Assembly (NCBI GenBank): GCA_018814885.1
Contig: JAHIYU010000193.1
Span: forward strand, 1-52,003
DNA length: 52,003 bases
Source of the DNA: a bacterium
Lineage (GTDB): Bacteria; Krumholzibacteriota; Krumholzibacteriia; LZORAL124-64-63
Reading direction: 5' to 3'
Shown: positions 1-7,676 of the stretch, piece by piece
Layout: the number at the start of each line of letters is the position of its first letter
Position numbering within the stretch: position 1 is the stretch's first letter
Program-made: the position numbers and the translations under genes
The notes under the pieces: generated by a model
Seen by the model: the letters and a program-made list of their open reading frames with translations, nothing else
Told to the model about the DNA's origin: nothing
Database searches by the model: none

Positions 1-836
1 CGCGGCCCCTGCTGTGGGACGTGGCGAACGGCGGCGGCGGCGCGTCAGCATCGCCGCCGGCCGCGCCCGACGACGGTCGCGACGCGGCCGGCGCGGGTGA
101 TGCGGAAGCGCGGTCGTTCAACCCCACGGCCGACGTACGGGTCTCCATCCCCTCCGGGCTGTGGTTGCGCGGCCAAGGCCTGGAGGTCGAACTCACCGGC
201 GACCTGGAGCTGCGCACGGTTGACGGCCGCCACGACATCGGCGGCGAGCTGGAGGCCGAACGGGGCTTCTACCGGTTCCTCGGCCGAACCTTCCAGGTCG
301 AACGCGGCGCGGTGTCCTTCGACGCGGGCGAAGAGCTGGACCCGGCGCTGGACATCTCGCTGACGACCCTGCTGCACGGCGCCCTCTACCGCGTCGCCTT
401 CGGCGGCACCCTGCGCAAACCGATCCTTCTGCTCACCTCCGAGCCGGAGCTGCCCGAAGGCGATATCATGGCCATGCTGCTGTTCGGACGGCCTCTCGAA
501 GATCTCAGCAGCGGCCAGGAAGGCCTGGTGCAGGAGCGGGCCACGGATCTGGTGGCGGCTTTCGGCACGTCCCAGCTCGAGGCGCGCCTCTCGCAGCAGC
601 TCAAGGTCGACATGGTCAGCCTGCGCCGCGGCGGCGCCACCGGCGGCGGCGACGCCCTGGTGATCGGCAAGCACCTGCACCAGAAGGTGCTGCTCAAGTA
701 CGAGCAGGTGCTGGACGAGTGGTCGTCATTCATCGTCAACCTGGAGTACTTCCTCTCGCGGCACCTCAAGCTGGAGACCATGATCTCGCGCCACGACCAG
801 TCCGCCGCCGCGGTCAACTGGTCGGTGGAGTACTGA
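1..836 (+). CDS. tamB: TamB-type translocation/assembly module, C-terminal part (5' end outside window)
   Basis: The frame is open to the left edge, so the first usable GTG at 21 is probably internal and only the C-terminus is present. The visible ~275 residues match the DUF490/TamB C-terminal domain: a long amphipathic beta-strand region with a GELEAERGFYRFLGRTFQVERGAV-like core (about residues 75-100 from the GTG), a LPEGDIMAMLLFGRPLEDL segment, and a terminal barrel-like stretch ending in WSVEY. TamB is an inner-membrane-anchored, periplasm-spanning protein that works with a BamA/TamA-like barrel in outer-membrane protein insertion or lipid transport. No partner gene is visible. The next gene, corA, starts 53 bases downstream and may be independent. 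The family call is confident; the missing N-terminus cannot be judged. Confidence 0.85.
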   Translation, partial: RPLLWDVANGGGGASASPPAAPDDGRDAAGAGDAEARSFNPTADVRVSIPSGLWLRGQGLEVELTGDLELRTVDGRHDIGGELEAERGFYRFLGRTFQVERGAVSFDAGEELDPALDISLTTLLHGALYRVAFGGTLRKPILLLTSEPELPEGDIMAMLLFGRPLEDLSSGQEGLVQERATDLVAAFGTSQLEARLSQQLKVDMVSLRRGGATGGGDALVIGKHLHQKVLLKYEQVLDEWSSFIVNLEYFLSRHLKLETMISRHDQSAAAVNWSVEY

Positions 837-889
837 CACGGGACCGTCGATGCGCTAACATGGCCCACACGTAGCCCTGGAGGAGGTCC

Positions 890-1957
890 ATGATGGTCAA
901 GCTGCACCACCGCGTCAGAAAACCCGCCGCCCAGGCGCCCGGCACCGTCGAATTCCACGGCGAAAAGAGGGTCGAGCGCGTCACGATCAAGGTGATCGAT
1001 TACCAAGGCGACCGCTTCGAAGAGCGTGAGATCGACGACTTCCACGAGTGTTTCACCTACCGCAACACCGACACCGTCACCTGGATCAACGTCAACGGGC
1101 TGCACGATACCGATCTGCTGCGCGAACTCGGCGCCCACTACGGGCTGCACTCGCTGGTCCTCGAGGACATCGTCAACACGCACCAGCGCCCCAAGATGGA
1201 AGACTTCGGCGATTACATCTATCTCGTCTGCCGGATGCTCAGCTTCAACTCCGAAAACCTGAGCCTCGCCTCCGAGCAACTCAGCCTGGTGCTCGGCCGC
1301 AATTTCGTGCTCTCCTTCCAGGAGCGTCCCGGCGACGTCCTGGAGCCGGTGCGCGAACGGCTGCGGCTGGGCAAGGGACGCATCCGCACCAACGGCCCGG
1401 GGTATCTCAGCTACGCCCTGGTGGACGCGGTGGTCGACCACTACTTCACCGTGCTGGAAGGCTTCGGCGACGAGATAGAGACGCTGGAGGAGGAGCTTCT
1501 GCTCGAACCGGGCTTGGACGCACTGCAGAGGATCCACCATCTCAAGCGTGAGATCGTGCTGCTACGCCGGGCGGTCTGGCCGCTGCGCGAGGTCGTGTCG
1601 AGACTCGACCGGGAGGAACTCCCCCTGCTGGGCGCACACGTCAGGCCGTACCTGCGCGACCTGTACGACCACGTGATCCACGTGGCCGACTCCGTGGATT
1701 CGTTCCGCGATCTCCTGTCCGGACTGCAGGACCTCTACCTGTCGAGCGTCAGCAACCGCATGAACGAGGTGATGAAGGTGCTGACGATCTTCGCCTCGAT
1801 CTTCGTGCCGTTGACCTTCTTGGCAGGCGTCTACGGCATGAACTTCACGTACATGCCGGAGCTGGGCTGGCGCTGGAGCTATCCGATCTTCTGGCTCGTG
1901 ACCCTGGCCCTGGGCGGCGTCTTGCTGCTCTTCTTCCACCGCCGGAAATGGCTGTGA
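890..1957 (+). CDS. corA: CorA-family magnesium/cobalt transporter
   Basis: A 355-residue protein of normal CorA length. It has a large acidic cytoplasmic domain (residues 1 to about 290) with the long helical coiled region, then two C-terminal membrane helices. The family signature YGMNF sits at the end of the first helix (GMN at residues 316-318), preceded by TIFASIFVPLTFLAGV. The second helix is YPIFWLVTLALGGVLLLFF, followed by RRKWL. CorA forms a pentameric inner-membrane Mg2+ channel gated by intracellular Mg2+. A strong ribosome site (GGAGGAGG) lies just upstream of the ATG at 890; a second ATG follows immediately at 893. It heads a same-strand series of membrane genes (DUF432, MscS, DUF502). 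Confidence 0.95.
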   Translation: MMVKLHHRVRKPAAQAPGTVEFHGEKRVERVTIKVIDYQGDRFEEREIDDFHECFTYRNTDTVTWINVNGLHDTDLLRELGAHYGLHSLVLEDIVNTHQRPKMEDFGDYIYLVCRMLSFNSENLSLASEQLSLVLGRNFVLSFQERPGDVLEPVRERLRLGKGRIRTNGPGYLSYALVDAVVDHYFTVLEGFGDEIETLEEELLLEPGLDALQRIHHLKREIVLLRRAVWPLREVVSRLDREELPLLGAHVRPYLRDLYDHVIHVADSVDSFRDLLSGLQDLYLSSVSNRMNEVMKVLTIFASIFVPLTFLAGVYGMNFTYMPELGWRWSYPIFWLVTLALGGVLLLFFHRRKWL

Positions 1958-1982
1958 CCCGGCGCAAACGGAGGGAACCTCG

Positions 1983-2807
1983 ATGAGCGGTATCTGGTGG
2001 GGCGGTTTCGAGTTCGCGGCCGGCGAGATGCGCGCCTGGCGCCTGGGGCCGCTCGAGGTGTGGATCACGCGCGCGGCGGCGGAGTTCAGGGTCGCCACAC
2101 GAAGCGATCCGGGCGGGGACGAGTTCGCGTTGCGGGCCGGGGAGCCCTGCACCGAACCCGTGCCAGACGATGCCGAGCTCGTGCGCTACGGCGTCCGTGA
2201 CGCGTCCCGCCGGCTGGAGATCGCGCCCGCCGCCGCCGACCGCGCCGTGATCGTCAAGTCCGAGACGACCTTCATCGTGCCGCCGGGCGGCGCCACGACG
2301 GCCTTCATCAGCTCCCCCATCTGGCTGCGCATCCAGCTGCCCGAGCCGCGGCGTCTGCTGCACGAGGAGCCGGCGCAACGACCGTCCGACACCTGGTTCG
2401 GCGCGTCGACCCTCGAGGGCGAGCTCTGCTACGCGATCCGCACGAGCGTCCGCTTCGACCTGAAGAACCTGCCGGTCCGCCCGTACCGCGCGGTCTCGGT
2501 GGTGAGGATCCTCAACCACGCCGACACGCCGCTGCCCCTGGCCCGGCTGCGCCTCCCGCTGCCCTACCTGTCTTTCTATGCGGACGGCGACGGCCGCCTG
2601 TGGACCGAATCGGTGACCCTGGACCGCAGGCAGGACGACGATCTGGCCGAGATCAAGCTGGGCAAGTCCGCGCCCCGCGAGGCCGGGCAGTGCACGAAGG
2701 TCACGGGGCCGCGCGAGGAGATGGAGAAGAAGCACCTCATCAGATCGTTCACGGGCCTGCTCGGCCTGCGGAAGGACAGGGAAGGATATGAACGCGTTGT
2801 TGAGTAA
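1983..2807 (+). CDS. DUF432-family protein
   Basis: A 274-residue soluble protein that I place in the DUF432 family from its overall pattern: a WWGGFEFAAGEMRAWRLGPLEVWI start, a central RFDLKNLPVRPYRAVSVVRILN segment, and a PLPYLSFYADGDGRLWTE region. It has no signal peptide or membrane helix. The family's function is not established. DUF432 genes commonly sit beside small-conductance mechanosensitive channel genes, and that is seen here: the last 20 bases overlap the mscS start, implying translational coupling and probably a role in channel regulation or assembly (inference). It starts at ATG 1983 after a GGAGGG-like site, 25 bases after corA ends. The family assignment is by memory of sequence pattern only. 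Confidence 0.7.
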   Translation: MSGIWWGGFEFAAGEMRAWRLGPLEVWITRAAAEFRVATRSDPGGDEFALRAGEPCTEPVPDDAELVRYGVRDASRRLEIAPAAADRAVIVKSETTFIVPPGGATTAFISSPIWLRIQLPEPRRLLHEEPAQRPSDTWFGASTLEGELCYAIRTSVRFDLKNLPVRPYRAVSVVRILNHADTPLPLARLRLPLPYLSFYADGDGRLWTESVTLDRRQDDDLAEIKLGKSAPREAGQCTKVTGPREEMEKKHLIRSFTGLLGLRKDREGYERVVE

Positions 2808-3648
2808 ACTGGGCCTGAGCGGCCTGATGACGGCGGAGCAGTTCGCGGACGTGCTGCGCGCCCTGCTGATCCTGGCGGTGGGACTGCTGCTGGCGCGCCT
2901 GGCCGGCGCGGCCGCGGGGCGGGCCGTCGGCGCCCGCCTCGGCAAGCAGGAGTCGATGCTCGTCAAGCGCGGCGTCTTCTACGGGCTGGCCGTGCTGCTG
3001 ATCGCCACGACCCTGAATCAGCTCGGCTTCCAGCTCAGCGTGCTGCTCGGCGCCGCCGGGGTCCTCACCGTGGCCGTCGGCTTCGCCTCGCAGACCTCGG
3101 CCTCCAACCTGATCAGCGGGCTGTTCCTGATCGCCGAGAGGCCTTTCCTCGTCGGCGACTTCATCACCGTCGAGGGCACGACCGGCGAGGTGCTGTCCAT
3201 CGACCTGCTGTCGGTGAAGATGCGCACCTTCGACAACCTGTACGTGCGCGTGCCCAACGAGGCGATCATCAAGGCGCGCATCACCAACCTCACGCACTTC
3301 CCCCTGCGGCGCGTGGACGTGAAGGTGGGCGTGGCCTACAAGGAGGACCTGTCCCGGGTCCAGGACGTGCTGCGCCGGGTCGCCGACGCGAATCCCCTCT
3401 GCCTCGACGAGCCCGAGCCCCTGTTCATCTTCAAGGGCTACGGAGACTCGGCCCTGGAGATGCAGTACTCCGTGTGGGGCAAGCGGGAGAACTACCTCGC
3501 GCTGCTCAACGCGATCCACCTGGAGATCAAGGCCGCCTTCGACGCCGAGGGCATCGAGATCCCCTTCCCCCACCGCACGCTGTACACGGGGTCCGTCACG
3601 GAGGCCTTCCCGGTGCGGGTCGTGGAGACCCGGGCGGAGGATTCGTGA
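2788..3648 (+). CDS. MscS-family mechanosensitive ion channel
   Basis: A 286-residue protein of standard small MscS size. Three membrane helices are visible at about residues 22-44, 62-80 and 83-112. The third is the Gly/Ala-rich pore helix (AVGFASQTSASNLISGLFLI), followed by the beta domain (ERPFLVGDFITVEGTTGEV, then VRVPNEAIIKARITNLTH) and a C-terminal alpha/beta vestibule. These channels open under membrane tension to release osmolytes during hypo-osmotic shock. The ATG at 2788 lies inside the end of the DUF432 gene with a GGAAGG site in front, so the two are almost certainly co-translated. Confidence 0.93.
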   Translation: MNALLSKLGLSGLMTAEQFADVLRALLILAVGLLLARLAGAAAGRAVGARLGKQESMLVKRGVFYGLAVLLIATTLNQLGFQLSVLLGAAGVLTVAVGFASQTSASNLISGLFLIAERPFLVGDFITVEGTTGEVLSIDLLSVKMRTFDNLYVRVPNEAIIKARITNLTHFPLRRVDVKVGVAYKEDLSRVQDVLRRVADANPLCLDEPEPLFIFKGYGDSALEMQYSVWGKRENYLALLNAIHLEIKAAFDAEGIEIPFPHRTLYTGSVTEAFPVRVVETRAEDS

Positions 3649-3709
3649 CACTCTTCTCCGTGCTCTTCGGGGCGGGCATCGTGCTGATGCACGAGCGCGC
3701 GAAAGGTCG

Positions 3710-4336
3710 ATGCATATGGGATCCTGGCTGAGAACCCGATTCGTCGCGGGCCTGCTGGTGACGGTACCTCTGATCATCACGTTCCTTATCCTGCGTCTGC
3801 TGTACCGGAACCTCAACGGCCTGCTGGGGCCCTGGCTGGATCGGCTGCTCGGCTGGCACGTCCCGGGCCTCGGACTGCTGGCGACCGCCATGCTGGTGCT
3901 GCTGATGGGCCTGCTCGCCGCCAACTTCGCCGGCAAGCGCCTCATCGTCCTGGGCGAGGGCATCCTGAGCCGGATGCCCCTGGTGCGGGCGGTGTATCGA
4001 ACCACCAAGGAGATCGTCGCCGCCGTCGCCCTGCCCAAGGGGCAGGGGCTGCGGGAACCTGTGATGATCGAGTATCCGCGGTCGGGCCTCTGGTCGTACG
4101 GCTTCGTGACCGCCTACATCGAGCGCGAGGCGGCCGGCGGGATCGAATCCCTCGCCAACGTCTACCTGCCGAGCCCGCCGATGCCCACCTCCGGGGCCCT
4201 GGTGGCCGTGCGTCTCGACGACCTCTATTACCTTGACATGTCCAACGAGCAGGCGATGAAGCTGATCGTATCGGGCGGCATGGTGGCTCCTCCGCGCCTG
4301 ACGGCCCGGTCATCCGTGACGAAGAACGACGATTAG
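3710..4336 (+). CDS. DUF502-family membrane protein
   Basis: A 208-residue protein with two N-terminal membrane helices (about residues 10-30, FVAGLLVTVPLIITFLILRLL, and 48-70, GLGLLATAMLVLLMGLLAANF), separated by the typical short loop. A soluble domain follows, with the family-like LSRMPLVRAVYRTTKEI and VYLPSPPMPTSGALVAV segments. DUF502 proteins are widespread inner-membrane proteins of unknown biochemical role. Start choice is uncertain: ATG 3710 is only 3 bases after AAAGG, while ATG 3716 has better spacing, so the true protein may lack Met-His. It is the last gene of the + strand run and is convergent with the TerC gene. Confidence 0.85.
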   Translation: MHMGSWLRTRFVAGLLVTVPLIITFLILRLLYRNLNGLLGPWLDRLLGWHVPGLGLLATAMLVLLMGLLAANFAGKRLIVLGEGILSRMPLVRAVYRTTKEIVAAVALPKGQGLREPVMIEYPRSGLWSYGFVTAYIEREAAGGIESLANVYLPSPPMPTSGALVAVRLDDLYYLDMSNEQAMKLIVSGGMVAPPRLTARSSVTKNDD

Positions 4337-4457
4337 CCCGTCTCTGGCAGCAGCTGGCCTGGGGGCGCCGCTCCGCGCCCTCCACGCCGGCCCCTGGCGT
4401 TCTCCAACAGCACATCGACCACACCCCCGGCTCCGCCGGTCGGCCGGGCCGTGATCT

Positions 4458-5420
4458 TCACGACCTGTCCTTTTCTCCGCCGCGCCACGAGGCGAACACG
4501 CCCCCGCCGAGCAGGGCGAGAATCACGGGGAGCGAAACCGCGGCCGTGATGTGGAACTGATTGGAGACGAGCATCTTGACGCCCACGAAGGCCAGCACCA
4601 GCACCAGGCTCGTCTTCAGGTGCGGGAAACGGTCCAGGGCGCTCGCCAGGGCGAAGAAGAGGGACCGGAGCCCCAGAATGGCGAATACGTTGGAGGTGAA
4701 CACCAGAAACGGATCGCGGGTGATGGCGAATACGGCCGGGATCGAGTCGACGGCGAAGAGCACGTCGCTGCTCTCGACGAGCAGGAGAGCGAGGAAAAGT
4801 GGCGTCATCGTGCGCCGGCCCTCGATCCGCGTGAAGAAACGCTGGCCGTCGAAGCGGGGGCTGACCGGGTAGAACCGCCGGGCGGCGCGGACCAGGACGT
4901 TGCGTTCCGGGTCCGGGGGGGCGGGCTCGGAGCGCAACATGCGGACCGCGGTCACCAGCAGGAAGGCTCCAAAGACGTAGACGATCCAGTCGAAGCGGTG
5001 GATCAGGGCCGTACCGGCCGCGATCATCGCCCCGCGCAGCACGAGGGCCCCGAGGATGCCCCAGAAGAGGACGCGATGCTGGAAGACCGCCGGCACCCGG
5101 AAACAGGAGAAGATCATGGCGATGACGAAGATGTTGTCCAGGCTGAGCGACTTCTCCACCACGTAGCCGGTCAGGTACTGCAGCATCGCCGTCCTGCCGT
5201 CCAGGGGCCAGGCGGGATCGAGGCCGAGCCCGAACAGGTGGCGGTCGTAGAGCACGTGGACGAGGGCGGCGAAGGCCAGGGCCACCGCGACCCAGACGCC
5301 GGTCCAGGCGAGGGCTTCGCGCAGGCTCACGACGTGGGCCCGGCGATGGAACACCCCCAGGTCCAGGGTCAGGAAACAAAGGATGAGCAGCACGAATCCG
5401 GACCAGAGCCAGACGATCAT
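4458..5420 (-). CDS. TerC/Alx-family integral membrane protein
   Basis: A 320-residue protein with about eight or nine membrane helices. It carries the TerC hallmarks: an acidic intramembrane motif VVEKSLSLDNIFVIAMIF in the first half and the matching LLVESSDVLFAVDSIPAVFAIT in the second half, reflecting the internal repeat with conserved Asp/Glu. A charged loop lies between the halves (about residues 150-180). Family members affect tellurite resistance, Mn2+ export and alkaline response. The intramembrane acidic residues fit metal-ion transport, but the substrate cannot be read from sequence. ATG at 5420 has a GGAG site. It begins 31 bases downstream of the 4Fe-4S gene and is probably co-transcribed with it. 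Confidence 0.92.
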   Translation of the reverse strand: MIVWLWSGFVLLILCFLTLDLGVFHRRAHVVSLREALAWTGVWVAVALAFAALVHVLYDRHLFGLGLDPAWPLDGRTAMLQYLTGYVVEKSLSLDNIFVIAMIFSCFRVPAVFQHRVLFWGILGALVLRGAMIAAGTALIHRFDWIVYVFGAFLLVTAVRMLRSEPAPPDPERNVLVRAARRFYPVSPRFDGQRFFTRIEGRRTMTPLFLALLLVESSDVLFAVDSIPAVFAITRDPFLVFTSNVFAILGLRSLFFALASALDRFPHLKTSLVLVLAFVGVKMLVSNQFHITAAVSLPVILALLGGGVFASWRGGEKDRS

Positions 5421-5451
5421 GGTCTCCGACTTTCGTGTCGATCCCTCCGAC

Positions 5452-6744
5452 CTAGCTCGCCGCCGTGGCCTTCTTGCTCGAAAGCAGGCGGTTCAGGTAG
5501 CGTGATCGCACTTGCTCGCCAGCCATCACCCGCTTGACCGGCGACAGCTTCAGGATGGCGCCGAACACCGCCGCCAGGGCGCGGTGGCTCCACAGCGTGC
5601 GCTCGTCCCAGATCAGGTGCTGCAGCTTGCCGCGCTCCACGGCCATGGCCACGTAACGGTGTGCCGCGGTCTCGGGCGTGATGACGCGCTGCGGACGGCT
5701 GCGCAGGCTCAGCCCGCCCTTGGTGCAGGCACGCACGCAGACGCCGCAGCCCAGGCACACGATCTCGTCCAGCACGGCCGTCTCCTGCTTCGGGTTCTTC
5801 CTGCCGACCGCCGGCGCCAGGCTCATGGCGTCCACCGGACAGGCCTCGACGCACTTGCCGCAGCCCTTGCACTGCTCCGCGTCCACCGCGGGGATGAAGT
5901 TGGTCGTGTGCACCGGCTGCAGATGCGCGAAGCGCTTGGCGGCGAGCAGGGCCTCGCAGCAGCAGCCGCAGCAGTTGCAGATGAAGCTCACGCGGCGCCG
6001 GACGTTCTCGCCGAACTGCACCAGGCCGCGTTCGTAGGCCTGGTCCAGCAGGTCGAGACACTCGGCCGTCTCCACGCGCCGCGCGTGGCCGTGGCGGGTC
6101 AGCGATTCGGCCGATCCGTTGAAGGTCATGCAGATGTCCAGGGGCGCGTCGCAGGCCCGGCCCAGGTGCTGCATCTTGTGCCGGCAGTAGCAGAGGCCGA
6201 CGCCGATGCAGCTCGCCGTGCGGATGACCTCGCTGGCGCGCTCGTAGTCGAGCACGTGGACGGCGGCCTCGCTGGTCAGGACGGGCTCCTGCACGAAGAC
6301 GCGGCCCAGGTGGGTCTCGCCGTCGACGAACAGGTTCTTTATGAAGTCCTCCTCGACGTTGAGGTACTGGTAGAAGAGCTCGCTTAGCGCCTGCTGGTCC
6401 AGGTCGTCGCGCACGCGCATCAGGGAGAACTCGAAGAAGCCGGCCATGGGCGGCGGCAGCACGTAGCGGGTGACGCCGCCGCGCTCGATGTCCACGAGCA
6501 TGGCGCGGTCCGCGAGATCGTCCAGCACGCGGCGGGCGGACGCGGCGTCCATCTTCCAGATGCGCGCCGCCTTTTCCGCGGTGAAGGGCTTGATGGGGAT
6601 CTGGGCCAGCAGCTTCGCCTCGCGCTCGTCGATCAGCATCTTCAGGATGGCGAAGAGCTTGTCCGAGGGCGGCGCGCCCTGGGGGAAGCGGTTCAGGCGC
6701 TCGGTGAACGACGCGTACCCGGATTTCACTGTGCGATGGGCCAT
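5452..6744 (-). CDS. 4Fe-4S dicluster protein with N-terminal winged-helix-like region
   Basis: A 430-residue protein. Residues 25-95 look like a small helix-turn-helix or winged-helix domain (FTAEKAARIWKMDAASARRVLDDLADRAML). Two ferredoxin clusters follow near residues 292-302 (CKGCGKCVEAC) and 330-340 (CLGCGVCVRAC), each with the full four-Cys spacing. Two further Cys-rich patches precede them: 179-205 (CIGVGLCYCRHKMQHLGRAC region) and 256-263 (CNCCGCCC). It is cytosolic with no signal peptide. Similar proteins occur in anaerobes as electron-transfer or redox-sensing proteins, but the role is not established. I chose ATG 6744, where the conserved-looking sequence begins; the frame stays open upstream without homology. 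It precedes the TerC-family gene on the same strand. Confidence 0.82.
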   Translation of the reverse strand: MAHRTVKSGYASFTERLNRFPQGAPPSDKLFAILKMLIDEREAKLLAQIPIKPFTAEKAARIWKMDAASARRVLDDLADRAMLVDIERGGVTRYVLPPPMAGFFEFSLMRVRDDLDQQALSELFYQYLNVEEDFIKNLFVDGETHLGRVFVQEPVLTSEAAVHVLDYERASEVIRTASCIGVGLCYCRHKMQHLGRACDAPLDICMTFNGSAESLTRHGHARRVETAECLDLLDQAYERGLVQFGENVRRRVSFICNCCGCCCEALLAAKRFAHLQPVHTTNFIPAVDAEQCKGCGKCVEACPVDAMSLAPAVGRKNPKQETAVLDEIVCLGCGVCVRACTKGGLSLRSRPQRVITPETAAHRYVAMAVERGKLQHLIWDERTLWSHRALAAVFGAILKLSPVKRVMAGEQVRSRYLNRLLSSKKATAAS

Positions 6745-6934
6745 GTCCGTACCGCCGTCGAAGGAGTGGATCGCCACGATTGTAGCGCGCTCACGCCTTA
6801 GCGGCCACGGGCTTCTTGAATTCCCGGTCGTCGGCCTATTCCCCGGTTGGTCGAAGTCGCACTTCTGGATCCCGGGAGCCTTTTCTCGATCGGGTGAGCG
6901 GTATCGACGGGACCGGGGTCGAGGCGGGTCGGGA

Positions 6935-7555
6935 TCAGGGCGAAGACATCCCGTCCCGCACGGCGTAGGCGGCCACACTGTCCTGGATGGCCACGGCCAG
7001 TTCTTTCAGACAGGCGCCGCGCCGATAGTAGACGCCCTGGACCGTCTTGAAGCCCGTAAGCGCGCGCAGACGCTCGATGGTATAGCCCCGCAGGTAGAAT
7101 CCCCGCAGCAGGATGCGGCACAGGCGCCCGAGGCCGTCGACGGCTTCCTGCAGAAAGCGACGGGCCTCGTCGGCGAGCAGAAGATCGAGAGCGCTGCGGG
7201 CGGGACTCTCCACCCACTCGAGCATCGATTCGATGGGCACCCCGGGACGCCGCTTACGCCAGCTGGCCACGTTGCGGCAGCGGTTGCGGGCCACCGTGAT
7301 GGCGAAACGGACCAGATCCCCCTCGAAGCCGCCCCCCTCGCGGACATAACGGAAGGCTACGGTGAGCGTCTCCTGCACGATGTCGTCGGCTTCGAGAGCG
7401 TCCAGCGGCATGAAGCGACGCACGGCGGTCCGCACGGGTGTCTGCAGGGCGGCGTAGAACTTCTCCTCCGCCACCGGATCTCCGGCGACCACGGCATCCA
7501 GGACGCGGTCCAGGACGGGATCGCCGACGCTCTTGCCTTTCCCCGCTCGCTTCAC
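6935..7555 (-). CDS. ECF-like RNA polymerase sigma factor
   Basis: A 206-residue protein with a region-2 core (PLDALEADDIVQETLTVAFRYV, then FAITVARNRCRNVASWRKR) and a C-terminal region-4 helix-turn-helix-like segment (LRGFYLRGYTIERLRALTGFKTVQGVYYRRGACLK). I choose the GTG at 7555, which has a GGTGG site 7-8 bases upstream; the longer frame adds only unconserved residues overlapping the divergent gene's leader. ECF factors redirect RNA polymerase to envelope or stress regulons, usually under an anti-sigma factor. No anti-sigma gene is adjacent. The nearest candidate is the zinc-finger membrane protein at 11809-12579. The gene is divergent from the CHAT/TPR lipoprotein gene, a plausible target. 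Confidence 0.85.
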   Translation of the reverse strand: MKRAGKGKSVGDPVLDRVLDAVVAGDPVAEEKFYAALQTPVRTAVRRFMPLDALEADDIVQETLTVAFRYVREGGGFEGDLVRFAITVARNRCRNVASWRKRRPGVPIESMLEWVESPARSALDLLLADEARRFLQEAVDGLGRLCRILLRGFYLRGYTIERLRALTGFKTVQGVYYRRGACLKELAVAIQDSVAAYAVRDGMSSP

Positions 7556-7557
7556 CG

Positions 7558-7587
7558 TTGTTCCACCACGCAGATCGGGGATATAAT
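7558..7587 (+). promoter_or_regulatory. Candidate sigma-70-type promoter for the CHAT/TPR gene
   Basis: A perfect TATAAT lies at 7582-7587, with a poor -35 candidate TTGTTC at 7558-7563 (18-base spacer). This would give a leader of about 80 bases before the ATG at 7677. It overlaps the start of the divergent sigma-factor gene. This is pattern only; no activator or operator site is evident. Confidence 0.4.
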
Positions 7588-7676
7588 GACGTCTGTCCCG
7601 GGTGATTCCATGCCTGATACTAGGACAGCCCCCGGGATCTGTCCATAAACCGGCATACCTCCAGGTGAGACGTCGC

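Noticed and set aside
3474..3731. 85-codon plus-strand frame bridging mscS and the DUF502 gene
   Set aside because: It overlaps the MscS C-terminus in another frame and has no signal, domain or ribosome site.
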